Part shown: positions 12,531-26,165 of the stretch, piece by piece
How positions within the stretch are numbered: position 1 is the stretch's first letter
Layout: every line of letters starts with the position of its first letter
NCBI RefSeq assembly: GCF_000764305.2
Contig: NW_025935155.1
Coordinates: 192,259 to 256,258, forward strand
Length of the DNA: 64,000 nucleotides
Direction of reading: 5' to 3'
Origin: Hyalella azteca
Taxonomy: Eukaryota; Arthropoda; Malacostraca; Amphipoda; Hyalellidae
Notes under the pieces: model-generated
Database searches by the model: none
Told to the model about the DNA's origin: nothing
What the model saw: only the letters and a program-made list of their open reading frames with translations
Program-made: the position numbers and the translations under genes

Positions 12531-14716
12531 AGGGTCTCGCAGCCCTCTCATCTCGCGGCCAACATCATCGCTGTTCCAGTAGACTCGCTCAGTGCTGTTC
12601 GTAACGTCGTGTCAGGAGGATGCCACATTTGCTCCCAATCCATAAATACCAGCTGCAGAATATTCCTCTCTGCGTCAAACTCGACAAGTGTATGAAGCTT
12701 GTGAAGCATATTGATTGTGATGTGACGCGTTGCGAGTGCCAGCAAATTATGGCTTTAGTTCAAGCGTGGGCAGAGCTTTTTGATAAGAGTTCTCAGCGGT
12801 TCGCTTTCACCATCTCGTTCTGACCTTTAATTTCTGATAAGAAAAATATAATTTCATTTGCGCCAGTCTCTTTATTGCTTTTATTGCTGGCAGCGAATCC
12901 AGTGCTGCTGCCGTTACTCTTTTGACAGATGGTCGTGTTTTTGTGTCGCCGAGTGCACAATTATCTGATAAATTTTGTATTTGCCTTCATTGGCAGCTTT
13001 AGTATATTTATTTCGTTTTGTTTGTAATGGTGAGCATTGTACCTTTTAATGATATTTTGGTTATGTTAGTGACAGTCGCGTGACTTAAATCAAGAAAATT
13101 TTACAGTGGGCACGTAGCCCGGCCAAAATGTGAAAGTTATCCCCGATATCAAATTTTAACCGGACTTAAAAGTACCTAGAAGGTAATTTTATCCACACCT
13201 ACTTTTCAACTGAACTGAAAATAATTTTCAACTGAACTGCGACAATAACTTTCACTTGCAAATAAACCGTTTGTGCTGCTTAAGAGATTCAGGAACCGGA
13301 CTTTTGCTGCATCGGCCCTACTTAATTTCTGCTACTTGTCGGGTGTTATTACTTTCGAAAGGCCTAATATTGTCGTATTGAGAAATTTGAATATTCTATT
13401 TGAAACATTAATGTTTTAAAAAATTACTACTTTTCCTGATATATTCGAACTTTTCAACTTTTATCTAAAATTTGAGTGTATATTTATTATTGTTTCTTGC
13501 TCTTACTAAGACACCCATACAGGTAAATTTTCAAAGTTCCTTATGCAGTTGTTTATAGTTGATGTGCTCTCAACGCGTCAGCAAATGAGCAAATTTATTT
13601 CAACCTTGCAAACGAAGTAATTATCAAGTAAAATTTCAGAGAAATACCTAGAGATTGATTAGAGTTCCATATCAGAATCTACACTTACAATAATAGAAAT
13701 AGGGATGTTGGTTACGCTTAAATTATGTAGTTCATGATGTGAGTGGAAAATTATTATTGAAACAGAACAAATTTTTCTGAATTAAAGAAAACACTTAAAA
13801 GGCTTTCAAAAATATCGAAATGAAATTGGTATAATTTTCAGTGACTTTCATTTGAATTACTAGGATGAACATTAAGAGAATAGTAACTTATTTTGTGTAA
13901 ATTGAGACAGTTAACGAGTGCATGAATTCGTTGAAGCAATAAGCCGATGGATGAGCATGGATTTTGATCCACCGCCACCACCACCACCTGGGCCGCATCA
14001 GATGGCTGGTTGGAGGATGGGCTGACCTGACAGGTTAATATTATTTATATCTTAATATGATGCATAAATATGTAAATATGGAGACGCTCACTCATGCTAT
14101 TTATAACAGTTTTTTGTTCAGCCAATTTAAAGTCCCTTCTTCTCTTGAGTATCATTAATGTGCTTGATTCATCGCAGTTTTCCCGCAAAACAAACCGTTC
14201 ACCTTGGTGAGAATTATAGGTAAAAATTTGTAACTCTCAGTACTCGATAATTTGTTGGTTTGAATAGTACATTAAGTATATTAGTTTCTTCCCACTGATT
14301 TCTTGATTGGAAGGTGCCGCCGTACAAGTTAAACTAGTCTCTATGGAATTATTTTTTATAAATTTTAAATTATTCGCTAACCGATATTGAGTTTTTCATT
14401 CCCCTTGAACGGTGCACAGAGCCAAATTGTATATTTTGCATATAAATATGGTTTATTTGCTAGCAACATATTATTGTACCATAAAACCAAACTTTACCAT
14501 CGTGCCGTGAGCCGAGCATGCATTATTTTTGCGCGGTCGCAATAATGCGCCATGTTTACGCGTGCATCGCGGCATAGCTTCGACGCATTACAGGCGTCGC
14601 GTAATCGCATTAGGCAAATATTGAGGCAGGCCATTTAAATGGGGGGCGTAGTGCTCGTGGCAGACTGGGTGCCAGTGCGTAGTACGGTAGACAGGATACG
14701 TGTTACCGTTCTGGGT

Positions 14717-14838
14717 GGTGCGAGACATGGTGAGATGTACGGGTGTGTTGGTGCGAGACATGGTGAGATGTACGGGTGTGCTGGTGCGAGACATGGTGAG
14801 ATGTACGGGTGTGCTGGTGCAAAGAATGGTGATATGTC
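14717..14838 (+). repeat. 33-bp minisatellite, open on both strands
   Basis: Three full units of GGTGCGAGACATGGTGAGAT followed by GTACGGGTGTGCT, plus a decayed fourth. The unit length is a multiple of three, so it gives 11-residue peptide repeats in several frames (for example HGEMYGCVGAR). These need not be real proteins. Confidence 0.93.
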
Positions 14839-17800
14839 GAAAAAACATTTTGGTGCCAAACATACATGTGAGATGTCGAACATTGGATTAGTAAAAAATT
14901 TGCAGTGATGTCGAACCGTCGGGTCGGTTCGAAACATTATAGTTGTTGTATATCGTATGTTGTGGAACATGCGAGTTGATGCATAATAGTGCAAGTTGTA
15001 GAACTAACGTGTTGATGAGTAACATCTTATATGTTATGAACTTGGCTCTGGTTGGTGTGAAACACAGTTATTGATAGAATCGGAAGGTTGAAGTTGAACC
15101 CAGTGAATTTTAAAAGTTCAGGTTAGTTGAGGAAAAACATTTTTATGAGTTTTAGAACCAGCAGATTTATAAGTAGATCAATTGATTACTGAAGCGACAG
15201 ATTGTAAATACGGTTAATTGATAGCTTACTTGCAAATTGGAAAGTAAGTAGCCTGGTCTATAGGCTCGGGAAGTTTTAGAACCGTTTCGTTGAAGTTTTT
15301 TAATCGAAGTGAAACGTTATGAATTATTGTAGCAGCGGCTTGAATTGTAATCTTCTAAGATTTAAACTGGAGAAGATTTCCATGCAGTATCTAAATCTGT
15401 TCTAGAGCAGCCCACGGCACGAAAAAAATGCAACTTTTATTACGAATGAATTATACAAATTACATTGACAATAATAATTCAAGGTTACAATAGAGGAAAT
15501 ATTTGAAGTAAAATTTCTCAAGAACGACACGAGATGGTTTTGCAAAAGACACGTTGACGCAGGCTGCACGAGTCCCTAGAGGATATAATTTGCTGAGTCA
15601 TCCTCTGCAGAGCAGCTATTCAGGCGCCCCGAGTAAAATTGAATTAGTTTGGGTGTCTCGTGACGACGCAACCTAATTAATATTTATCTTGTACTACCTG
15701 ACCTCGTTGCATGTTCCTTCCTTCAGTTGGTGTCTGCGCCCTGGTAGGCTCTTTGACGTTAAATTCGAAGTAAAATGTAAGAGTAATTTGCAGCAATTAT
15801 TTTATTATTTAGTAAAAATGATCCCAATTTTATTAGTTACGAGTGTAAAATTTAAATTATTCTCAACCTGTTATTCGCTGCATGGAGGAACCTCGCTCAG
15901 ATGAGATCCTGACTGCATGTGGTAACGTTGGTTACATTGAATATCAATTGTTTCTTACAATAATTGGAGAATATGTTTCAGATTTTAACATCGTGTAATA
16001 ATTCATTGTTTTCATTCTATGTTTTCTTAGAGCCGCGACTTACTTAGTACTCATTTTTTAATGTCGGCATTTTAAAAAATTTTTAGGTCACGTTCTGATA
16101 CAATAAATATATCGTTATATAACATCAAGTCCTTCAACAAATTATCAATTGGACCAGCAGACAAATTTGAGGCGAATTCTTTTTAATTGGGATAAGAAAA
16201 AAGCATTTTTCTGTTATCGTAATGAATCTCTATGCGAATTATTGGACAATTAAAGAAAACTCTTCTTGGAGACAAGTTCGGTCAGATGTTTCATAAGCAG
16301 TCTTTTGAAAGTAGGCTACCTGATCGGAGGATTTTTCCAAAATTTTTTTGAAGGATTTTTTGTCGTTGCATGATCCGGCTTTGCAAAATCACAGACTTTT
16401 TCTTTGATATCAAGTTTTACAATGATATTTTTCGGGTTTTAGATGCGTTCAGCTCCGTATCAATAATTTTATTTGAATACTACCATTAATTAGACCTACC
16501 TAATACTACCTTTATTAGAATTTTGATAATACAGCGAGCTGAACTCTAGGATTGATCTTATAGTAGACATTGGAAGGTGAAAAACTATTTCTGCAAAATC
16601 CGTCCAGGCATCCCCAGAAAACGCCCTAAATCACCCCTGACGATGTCATCAAATGCCCCAAAAGCCAATAAAAGCGCATCATTTAACTTGAGCTTGTGGC
16701 TCGTCTTGGGCATTTGTTGGAATGTAAAAGTTTATTTTATAGGAAGATAAGAAACCTGTTATCGTCAGAACTTGGTAGTCTTACGAAGATAGTTATTGTT
16801 GATACAATTAAGTTTAAATGAATTGCGAGCAAATTAGTAAAGTAAAATTCGTTGTAAATTTGAATTTCTAAAGAATAAATTTTGTGTCACTACGACCTTC
16901 ACTAACCTATTACTTAAGCTCAACTCTCACATCAATATCACATTGTCCATAACTTTCTTGACTCTATTATCCCCTTATTCTATGTACGTAAAACGACTTG
17001 CGAAGAATATCGGCAACAAGCTTGTTTTAATGTGTGAATTTGATGTAGGACGGATTCGCATGGGTACTCATATGATAATTCTTTATGAGACGGCTTCTTG
17101 TACGATAATAAATTGCATGATCGCTACAAGTTCAATTGCATTAAACTTGCTAGCAGGCGATCCTGCATGCTGCTGCTTGGGATGTATATCATCACTGAGA
17201 CTTGCTCGAGCCTAATCTAATAAGTTTTCTACCGTCATATCAATCCTCAAGCTGCTCTAATGTAGATGATAGTATGACCCACACTCAAACACAGTAAGAC
17301 GCGGAATTTCTCTGGAATCACGGTTTTTAGTTTAAGTGAAAAAAATTCTTATTAGTCAATAGTAATTTTAATACAGATATTCATTTTTGTAGACAAAATC
17401 AAGTGACAGTTTAATATTTAAGTCCAGCCGTTGTTTCGCGAAGCCTCATAATTCTACCTCTAAAAAGAGGTTTCAATTCTGAACATATCCAAACCTATAT
17501 TATTAAATGTACAATAGAATTGTCCGTCTAAAAATACTAATTATCTTCTCCCTGTGTGTATACGCAGTTGAGTTATTCCTCTCAATTAAGCATAATCATT
17601 TTCTACCCTATCATAACATTTTTATTGATGCCGATTTTTTTATTTCCTTTTTCCCAAAAGTTTACCGGCAACCAGGAATTTTCGTGGCCGAAACGAAGAC
17701 AAAAATGTTAAGGCAGCGTTCGGAAAGTTATGGCCGAAAATGAGTCCAGGTTTCGTGCTCCGAAAAAATGGCCTCCAACTTCACTCGAGACGAACCGCAA

Positions 17801-19162
17801 AACTGGAAGAATTTCTGGCGATTGTGAGAAGTTGCCCCGAGCAGTTGTTGGGGCGGGAAGAAAGACAGCAACGTTACAGGCGTCAGATCTCGACGCCAAC
17901 TTGGCTGAACAAAACGCGGCCTTCATTAAAGCAAGCTTGCTTGATGAAAACGCGTTAGCAGCTCGAGGATTATGCTTAGAACAATCATGACCTAAAAACT
18001 TCAAACATGTTCGAAAAAAAAACGCTACCACCAGCAATGCAAACTCGGTGGAATATAGTGTGGTAAGCGATCATATATGAACTTGGTTGAGAAAAATCAT
18101 ATATAAATGATGTCGAAAGAAGGTAAAGAATTGCACTACAATAAACCAGATCGAAGAAAACCTTGGAGTGACCGGAAAATCTTGGTTAGAAAGATATCTT
18201 CAAACTTTTCTGAATAGAATGTGTTTGGTAGCACAGGGAAAAGGTGAATAAAAAAACGCTTCCCATAAAATCTCAAAATTGATTGGAAAACTTGCAATGC
18301 GCAACATTAAGAAACTTAATGTGCAAGACAGAAATATTCTCCCAAAAAAACAAGCACTAACAGCGACGATGATTGCATGCCCTTCTTTGGCTGCGCGTGC
18401 GCCGCTTAAAACATTCTCATTGCAAACAGTTCCCAATTGACAAAGCCTTAAGGAGGCAAGTTTACAAGCTTCTCTACTTAAGTTCCTAGAGAACCCGAGG
18501 TTCAAACTTCTTTGAATTATTGCCTCTGATTCTTCTTTCGAAGAATGGTTCCAGAGGCTTGCCTCTGAATAGATCGAGCCACTGCTAGCAGGGATCTAAA
18601 ATGCCTCCCTACCATCCGTTTGTGATCTTCAGCATTTTTTATTTTATTCTGTATTCTGCAAAATATATGTATTCTGTAGTCTGTAAATTCTGTATTTTTA
18701 AAAATGATGGTATATTTATTCAGCATTTGCCTTTCACATTATCCCAGGAATGCTCACGTCAAGATAGTAACAAAAACTTCACGTAATCTAAGTTTTACTG
18801 CAGTACAGTTACAAAATAATTATTTTCAGCATCGCTTAATCATGAAAGTAAAGAACAGAAGGTGGAGTGAAACCTCTGCATTGGAGACGCTGCGCACTCT
18901 GTGGATGTAAAGGCACTCCAGTTCCCCCAGCTCTCTGCAGCAACCCATGCGAGATTAATCCTGGGTCTGCTTTATCCTGCAGCTATTAATCTCAAGTGTT
19001 CATTTTGCGCTGCTTCTGAATTTGGCTGCTGGAAAATAAGGAAGTGAGGTACGCTGCTTGCTTGGATCGAAGCTCTTGTTGCTCGTTTTATTTAGATCGT
19101 TCAAGCTCGACGTCGCTTTTGTTGGAACTAAGTATCTCGTGAAGGCGTTCTTGGAAGAGCGT

Positions 19163-19336
19163 CTTTTTAGCGCATTTTCTCATTTATGGAAAAAATGCAC
19201 TATTGTGCTCGCCATGTCCGTCTGTCTGTCTGTCCGTCCGTCTGTCTGTCTGTCCGTCCGTCTGTCCGTGACCTCAAGTTTTCGTCGACGAGAAAATGCG
19301 CTCTCTGTCACTCACTGCAGTGAGTACTGAGTTATA
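19163..19336 (+). repeat. Dispersed repeat with 13-bp inverted ends and GTCC/GTCT core, copy 1
   Basis: AGCGCATTTTCTC (19169-19181) and its inverse GAGAAAATGCGCT (19290-19302) enclose a CTATTGTGCTCG segment and a tetranucleotide tract of GTCT and GTCC. Outside the right arm lies the 16-bp palindrome ACTCACTGCAGTGAGT. A second copy is inverted at 26014-26165. Confidence 0.88.
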
Positions 19337-22300
19337 TTTTTTGTTTCTTTTTGTATGCAAGCTAAGCGCAGGATTGTATGTTTTCGATACCTATGCATAG
19401 AATTTTTTTATTGCATTGTAAATCTTCATAATAATCAAACTTCATGTTTGTAGAAATATTTTCTCATTTGACCGTTAGAAGTTATTAGTAGTTATCTGTT
19501 TATTAGGAGTTATCTGTAGTAGTTATCAACTACACTACTAGTAGTTATAGTTGTGTAGTTGTAGTAATTATCTGTTTATTTGTTCGACGCACGCCTTCTT
19601 GGTTTATAAATACGTATTTCAATGCAATGATTACTCCTTTTCACCGCATCATTATTATATTCGGCGGTAATTTGTATTTTTTCCTATTTGGCTTTGATAT
19701 TTCAAGTAAAGCGCTTGAAACCATAGGATACAGAACGTTTTTTATTCAAATAGAATTCATAAATAATTCTATGAGTATATTGACGTCATCATCTAGCTTT
19801 CGGCATTTTACAGTTGGTCTTTGCTCTAAATAGAGCACCGGCGAGCGTTCTTCTAACATATGTTATTACTAAGTGACCAATTTCATCCGCACAAATTAAA
19901 TTTGAGTGCACATTTAGAAAGGAAAGAGAACTAAATTCTAGTTCAAAACATTGGTTCGAATTGGATTTCACTGGACTCTAATATGCATGAGTGGTGTGTG
20001 TCCAAGTTCACAACTTTGGAATGGAAAAATCTACGGTGGCCGAACTCTCCCACTAGCGCAGTTGCAATTCGAAACCCTCGTCAGCACGAACATTTCCCCA
20101 ACCCTCTAATTGGAAGCACAGTGCTCCTGTTGATGCTTTTGTTGTTGCTGCTTCCCTCACTGATGTTGCAGTTCATACTCCTAGTATTGTCACTAACAGT
20201 CAAAATTATTTACTACACATCCAGCTTTATTTGATGTAATGTCGGTTATTATGAATTCTTACCTTAATGCCGTTTCTGAATGCTCCTTTCATCACTGCTT
20301 TAATTTTTAGTTATATTTTTCATAGTTATGTATCATCATCCCTTGCTCAAAGATGCGTGCAGGTATTACGAAACATTTTCTATAGATGCTGCTCCGGCCG
20401 GTGACGATTTAGCGGAAAATCAACTATAAGATTCGTTATGAGATCGGCACTGCTCCTGAACTCATGACTGGAATCGCATATAGTGGAATAACAGCTATTG
20501 TATTACGGGAATGTCATAACGTTCATTCGTATGAATATCTAATATCATCTTTAGTGTAATCGGTGCGGCATCTGCGATTTACTTTATTGAATCAAATGGC
20601 TTATTCTTTTATTGCATAACTGCTAATCTTTCTTAGATAAACATCCAACTTTCGGTGCAACACCAGCTTCATTCCACTGAATAGCGGCTCGAGTCATTGA
20701 ATTAAAATATTAAATTTAAAGTGAATGTAAAATATGAAATTTATTATATCAAATGTTAAAAAATTTAATTTTAAATTTAAAAAATGTTGAAGTTCATGTG
20801 TCTTGAGAGCTTTTGTGTGAAGGTTATACATGACTCGCCCACCCTCAGATTACACACAAATCCCCGCACGAGGTGAGTGTCCACGCTCGAGGGTGTGTGC
20901 CGCACTTGTACGCTAGGACAAAGGCGCCCACTTTAATTAAGGCGTCCGATATCGGTGACGGCTTCTGACTTCTTCGTTTTGTTCGCAATACTAAGCCAAT
21001 ATCGGGCGGTTCGTGGCCAAATTTGTGTCGATATATCGGCCGAGGCTGCGGCCCATAAACGCGTTCAAGTCTCCGCCTCATTTGCCGTGTCTTCCTTCCC
21101 ATTTACATTTTGTTGCTCCATTGAGCAAATCTGCCCAGCTTAGGAAATAAATGGGGATTTATTTTATACTGAATTATTGTATTTTTTATTTATATACTTT
21201 CATGTGAAAGAGTAAAATATTTATTACAATGCTTCAGGTTACTATGCTGAATTATATCTCAGAGACATTAAGAGGTTTCCATTTGCGTTTCGAGCATTAT
21301 TTTAGGTCTCATGTATCTTATATAGATTCTATTTTCAGTTTTTTGTAGGTTTTATAATAATTTATACCTAGTGTACGATAATATGCTCTAATTTGCAAAG
21401 AATTTCTGTATGAAAGATACTCGTTGGTTCTCAGTTGTGTTTCTATGACTATTCTTAAATTCCCCTGTTTTTTCCACTGGTTTTCTTTGTACAATATGTG
21501 TTTTTCGTGAGCTTATGGATCGTTTAGCCGCGTTTAAGCCGTTTTCTTGGCTCTGGCCGGCCGTCGACGACCTCACTAACCTCATCACATGCAATATTGG
21601 CGGGCGTCGCCGCGACCAAAGGGAACTTGTGATTAAATTTTGAGCAGCAATCTTGTTTTCGTGTCCCACTCCTCACTGCATATATGGAGGGGGGGTGAGG
21701 AGTGCTTATTATGGTAAGCAGGTCTTTGGATAAAATCTTATGAGATGTAAGGGATTCGTTCCGCTACTGATTGCAAATCTGCATATTCAAAAAGTTTTGC
21801 GATCAACTTTATCAGTTATTAACTATCAGCACGTTCAGGTTCTGCAGTAAAGTCTCTTCATGAAGATATACGCTTTCGAGGCGTCTTATACTTAAGCTAT
21901 GTTATATATGTTTCTTTTGTCATAATTTGACGTTAATGCTTAAATTCAACGTCACAGAATGTCGGACTCTGTGACGTTGAAGTTCTGTGTCGGAATTTGT
22001 GACGAGCGTAGTCGTAGTTTGCTCGAATTTGTCTTCCTTTATTCAACTTTAAGGAAGAATATATTATTCAGTGCGTGTACTGTGCGTAATTTTTGCACCA
22101 GTTGCAGACAATAAATTGAGTCTACGAGAATTTCAATGTCCAAACCTTTGCTAAATGCACAAAAAGTTTTCAGTAACTTGTATTGAATATGAGATTTAGA
22201 AATAGTGCTTTCGTCCTCTGGACTTGTACATCTATAAGTTAAGGCTACGATGCACCTTTGATAAGAAACCATTGCCAGCTGCCATGCTTGTGTCTAAATT

Positions 22301-24889
22301 CTGGTTTGTATTTCAGTTACTCAGGTTTTAAATCAACAGCTTAGTTTAAACTTGACATCCCAGTTTGATTCTCAATCAATTTTTGTTTCTGCACTAAGTT
22401 TATGCTTCGACTGCACTGTTTGCAATCGCGACAAGCTAGTTTGTTCCTGAATTAACCAGTTTTTGTCCCGACAACTTTACGTGTGCCCAACTGCTCAATT
22501 TGTGTCAAATATAACCGATTTGGGACTTTAACTCAAGGATTGCGCCGCAATTACACATTTTGTGCCGCAACAAAGCATTTTGTGCCAGGCAGCTCAGTTC
22601 ACGCCACACTAGGCGGCGTAAAGTCAGGCTCTGGAAGAATGCCAGCTTCCGAGTTTTTTTCCACGCTGAAGAAGAGTGGCCCTATATTCAGCGAAAAGCT
22701 GTGTCTGTCTGTCGTAGCTATGATGATTTTAAGCAAATGGCCGTTTTTTTAATGAATGAAATTTGCTCCTTCAGCAACGGTCGTAAATTGCTGAGAGTTT
22801 CCGCACTGTCATTTCAAGAAAGTTTTGTAGAGCCAAGAGTTTATTTGATATGTTCTATCTCATGCCATGCGTCAGATGTTTTTGTTTTCCACTTTTAGCT
22901 ATATTGTTCTTAAACTATATAATGTATAGTCCGAGTAAATCGTTGATATTACTAGCAGCCTGAACGGTTTTTTATTGGAATGTGTAAGTAATCTAAGACA
23001 CATGGAAGTAAAATTTATTGATAAATATGTAACTTTCTAAGCACATTAATCATAGAATGACCAGTCCTATCTCAAATTTTGCATGGTACTCCCGTTCAAC
23101 TCCAAGTTTGACAACTTAACTATTTTTTCATATTTTGACTAATTGAAAATCAAGGTTAACACCCCTCTCCCTCGACGTTTTTCGATGCCAGAACATTCCT
23201 TCCCACTTGAAAAAATTTCTGTAAATGTAATTTTCTAATGCGACAGGTTGTGTTCGCGCTCGAACTGCCCTGAATTAATTTACGGTGCTAGGCTTCAAAC
23301 ACACAAACAGATTTTTACAAAGAAATATAATAGCTATTTTGTGTTCATCATGACGATTTGTTTACATTTGACTATTAGTAGTTTGGCGTGAATTTAAATT
23401 CACGCTAATTCAAACTTGTACAGTAATTGATCCTCTTTAAGTGAGTATTCCTGCCTCTCATGAAGTCCATTAAAATTGAATAACGTTGACGAGTGGGCAA
23501 GACAGCGGGCAAAGCACCAGCAAAACAAGACCCAAATGTTGCCTCGCAAGAAAGCTGCGGGACGCGACTCAACGCCAAACTTTTCCCTCCAAATCAGAGC
23601 GCTAGAAACAATGATGAAATTCTCATTTTTGAGGCTCCAACAAGACTGGGCATGAAAGTTGGTGACGCGGGAGTGTGGGGATGAGGATGAAGGTAATTGA
23701 GACTGCGGTATGAAGAAGAAAATGAGTGGGAAACTTTGTATAAGATTTAACGCCGGGAATTTGTGTAAATAATGGGGGCCACTGCAGATGGAGAAACGTG
23801 CAGGCCAAGAAGAATATGTGTGAGGAGTAGAGGAGAAATTATAGTTACTTCAATTACATCGAGGAAAATGAAAACTATGGTGAATCAAAATGCATATTTT
23901 TTAACAATATTCTCTGTACTAAGATAATAATAGATCTCGTTGCTGCATGTGCAGTTTCCTCGAGCCTGTCAGTGATGCCGATGTTTGACCGAACTTGACC
24001 AAAGTTCAAGAAATATTTATAGATTTTTAGGCTCTGAAAGACGCCGCTCTACGCCGCAGCTTCGTTGAACTCGACAGAACTCATTTCGGAGCGACGAGCG
24101 TTCCAAATAAGTTTTCTGGCATAGATCGCCATGTTTTGGAGCGCGGTGCCACCTCCTGCTGAAGAGTGCCACGTTACTGAATATGAAATGTTCTATAAAA
24201 TGGATGCACGTGCTAGAAAGGAGCTGCGCTTTCTGCCTTATAGATGATGTCAGATGTAATATAATGAGGACTCAAAACATGGGCATGGGTGCTGGAGAAA
24301 ATGACCTAAATGTCTCAATCTAGAATTTGACACAAATGTTTGGAAATTAAAGTCGTCCCGTTGTCGTGTGAAACGAATTTACGTTCAAGTTTATCAAATC
24401 TGAACTGTATTTGAAACAAAACTACTAATGGCCAGTTGCAATTATAAACTATGAAAAAATATTGCACTGTGCTAATACAAGCCTTAATTTAAAATCGAAC
24501 GCACTCTTTCTTGTTCTGTTCGTTCAAATGAACATAGGTTTGAGCCCATCAGGCAAATGAAGCTCCAAGCAATGACGCACATGTTTCGACTCAGCCATAC
24601 AATATTAAATATTTATAAAAGCACGAGATGAAGCAGCGTATACGCCGGGCCTCGCGGGAAATCTGCTGATACGGCAAAATGAGCAACGCCTCTAAAATAA
24701 ACATCCTTGCTGGCACGACGCGAAAAACGAAATGGTAATGACCTGTTCTCCTTTGAACTCCGAGCGCACGTCATCAAACGACGCCGTCTCTGAAACTCGC
24801 AGTAGATTTTAAACCAAAACTCAATAAATACAGAAATACGAATACAGCAGTCCAAGTTTGGGAGATTATTGTCATCAAACTTGGGTACA
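19337..24889. other. No gene seen; two hairpins/palindromes
   Basis: It contains a GC-rich pocket (about 20830-21130) with overlapping frames on both strands, a 14-bp hairpin (21945-21958 with 21968-21981) and the 20-bp palindrome GCGTGAATTTAAATTCACGC (23386-23405). Confidence 0.55.
19488..19585. repeat. AGTTATCTGT/GTAGTTAT short repeats with foldback
   Basis: Multiple copies of AGTAGTTAT and TTATCTGTTTATT occur, with inverted stretches such as GTAGTTATCAACTAC. Confidence 0.75.
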
Positions 24890-25455
24890 AGGATGCCATG
24901 TGATGGAAAACTTTAGCATAATGGCACCGATACGGGTAGGAAAGTATCGTCTGAAATTGGGATTTTTTTATTTTAATATAACGGGAAACTTAGAATGCCT
25001 TTGAGGTGATTGAATACTTGTGTATAATGGCACCGCTATGAAGAAAAACTTTACTAGAATAGCATTGCCATGAAAAATGCTTGGGTAGAACGGCCCCGAA
25101 ATAAAGGAAAATTTTGTTAGAAGATGGCATCAATTGACGGAATACTCGAGGAAAGGCACCGAAAGAGTACAAAGGATTACTTGGATGGAATGGCAGTGAT
25201 ACGATAAAAAGTGGTTTCAATGGCGCCGATAATTAAAATCTATGAATGTTGGCATTGGTACGGAGGAAAACTTGAGGTTGTTGTTGCCGGTGTGGAGGCA
25301 AGCTTAGATACGAATGAACCGACGTGAATAAATAATTGGATGGGATGGCACCGATACGGAGGCTATATTTAGTAGAATGGTGTTTGTACATGGAGGCAAA
25401 CTTGGGAAGGAAAACTACCATCTGTAGTAATGAAAGAATGGTATCCATATGAAGG
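24890..25455 (+). repeat. Degenerate minisatellite, unit about 45-60 bp
   Basis: Diverged units share AATGGCACCGATACGG followed by a purine stretch GGAAAACTTGG and TAGAATGGC. About ten units are recognisable but all differ, suggesting an old array. Confidence 0.8.
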
Positions 25456-25562
25456 AAAATGTAAGTATCATGGTTCAGCTACAATAACTGGCTCAGGTAC
25501 GATAGTGCGTGTTCGGCGGAAATTGGGTATAGAAGGCCCCAGCTTGTTACTAGAAAAAAATA

Positions 25563-26013
25563 GGGCAACATGGGGCAGCGCGCCCCCCACTTTTTTTAAA
25601 CTAAATTTTTGATGAAGTTTTAATTGATACGAGGTGGTTCTTTGTTTTGTTTAAAGGCACAACTAATGAGGAATGTATGATGTGAATTAGACGCCTATAT
25701 GTTTATGCAATTTTTAATGAAACACTCTTCTGTAAAAAGTGTCAAAATGGGCCAATTGCCCCACCCCTGGGGCAATGGGCCCATGGGCTTGGGGCAAGGC
25801 GCCCACCCTTCGTCCCTTTACCACAAATGCATATTTTTCGTTTAAAAATGAAAAAACAGCACTTTACAGTTAAAAATAAGAAAATGTAATAAAAAATATG
25901 ACATTCACTCATTTGTTAACAACTCAAAAAATCATATTCTTAACTTGAAAAAAATATACTCTCAGCTTAAAAAATCTATCACTGACGTGAAGAAAAGCTG
26001 CCCCATGTTACCC
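25563..26013. mobile_element. 451-bp TIR element with TA target site, inserted at the edge of another repeat
   Basis: The left end GGGCAACATGGGGCAGC (25563-25579) matches the right end GCTGCCCCATGTTACCC (25997-26013) inverted with one mismatch. TA flanks both ends. Inside lies a 15-bp hairpin with one mismatch (25748-25762 and 25769-25783) and CCCC/GGGG-rich motifs. There is no coding capacity. The right flank is the dispersed repeat at 26014-26165. Confidence 0.8.
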
Positions 26014-26165
26014 TATAACTCAGTACTCACTGCAGTGAATGACGGAGAGCGCATTTTCTCGTCGATGAAAACGTGAAGTCACGGACAGACAGACAGACGG
26101 ACAGATGGACCGACAGGACGAGCACAATAGCGCCTTTTTTCCACAAAGGAGAAAATGCGCTAAGA
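26014..26165 (-). repeat. Dispersed repeat with 13-bp inverted ends, copy 2 (opposite strand)
   Basis: It matches the 19.2-kb copy on the reverse strand: the same 13-bp arms (26048-26060 and 26149-26161), the same CTGCAGTGA palindrome core, a shorter GTCC/GTCT tract and the same CTATTGTGCTCG segment. Its TA end is the insertion point of the 451-bp element to the left. Confidence 0.88.

Larger units (their letters stand above)
11781..19162. other. No gene seen; GC pocket near 14.5 kb
   Basis: Apart from the repeats listed, there is a GC-richer stretch at about 14505-14740 next to the 33-bp minisatellite, and an 86-codon frame at 17730-17990 with fairly even base use. Neither matches a family I know. 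Confidence 0.55.

Noticed and set aside
14588..14994. Coding frames on both strands with 11-residue repeats
   Set aside because: They follow from a 33-bp minisatellite whose length is a multiple of three.
17730..17990. 86-codon frame with even base use
   Set aside because: Overlapping frames exist on both strands, no domain is recognisable and no splice context was found. It could be an exon but I cannot support it.
20845..21143. 85-codon Arg-rich frame (minus) in a GC pocket
   Set aside because: No recognised motif, and the opposite strand is also open; the GC-rich sequence lowers stop frequency.
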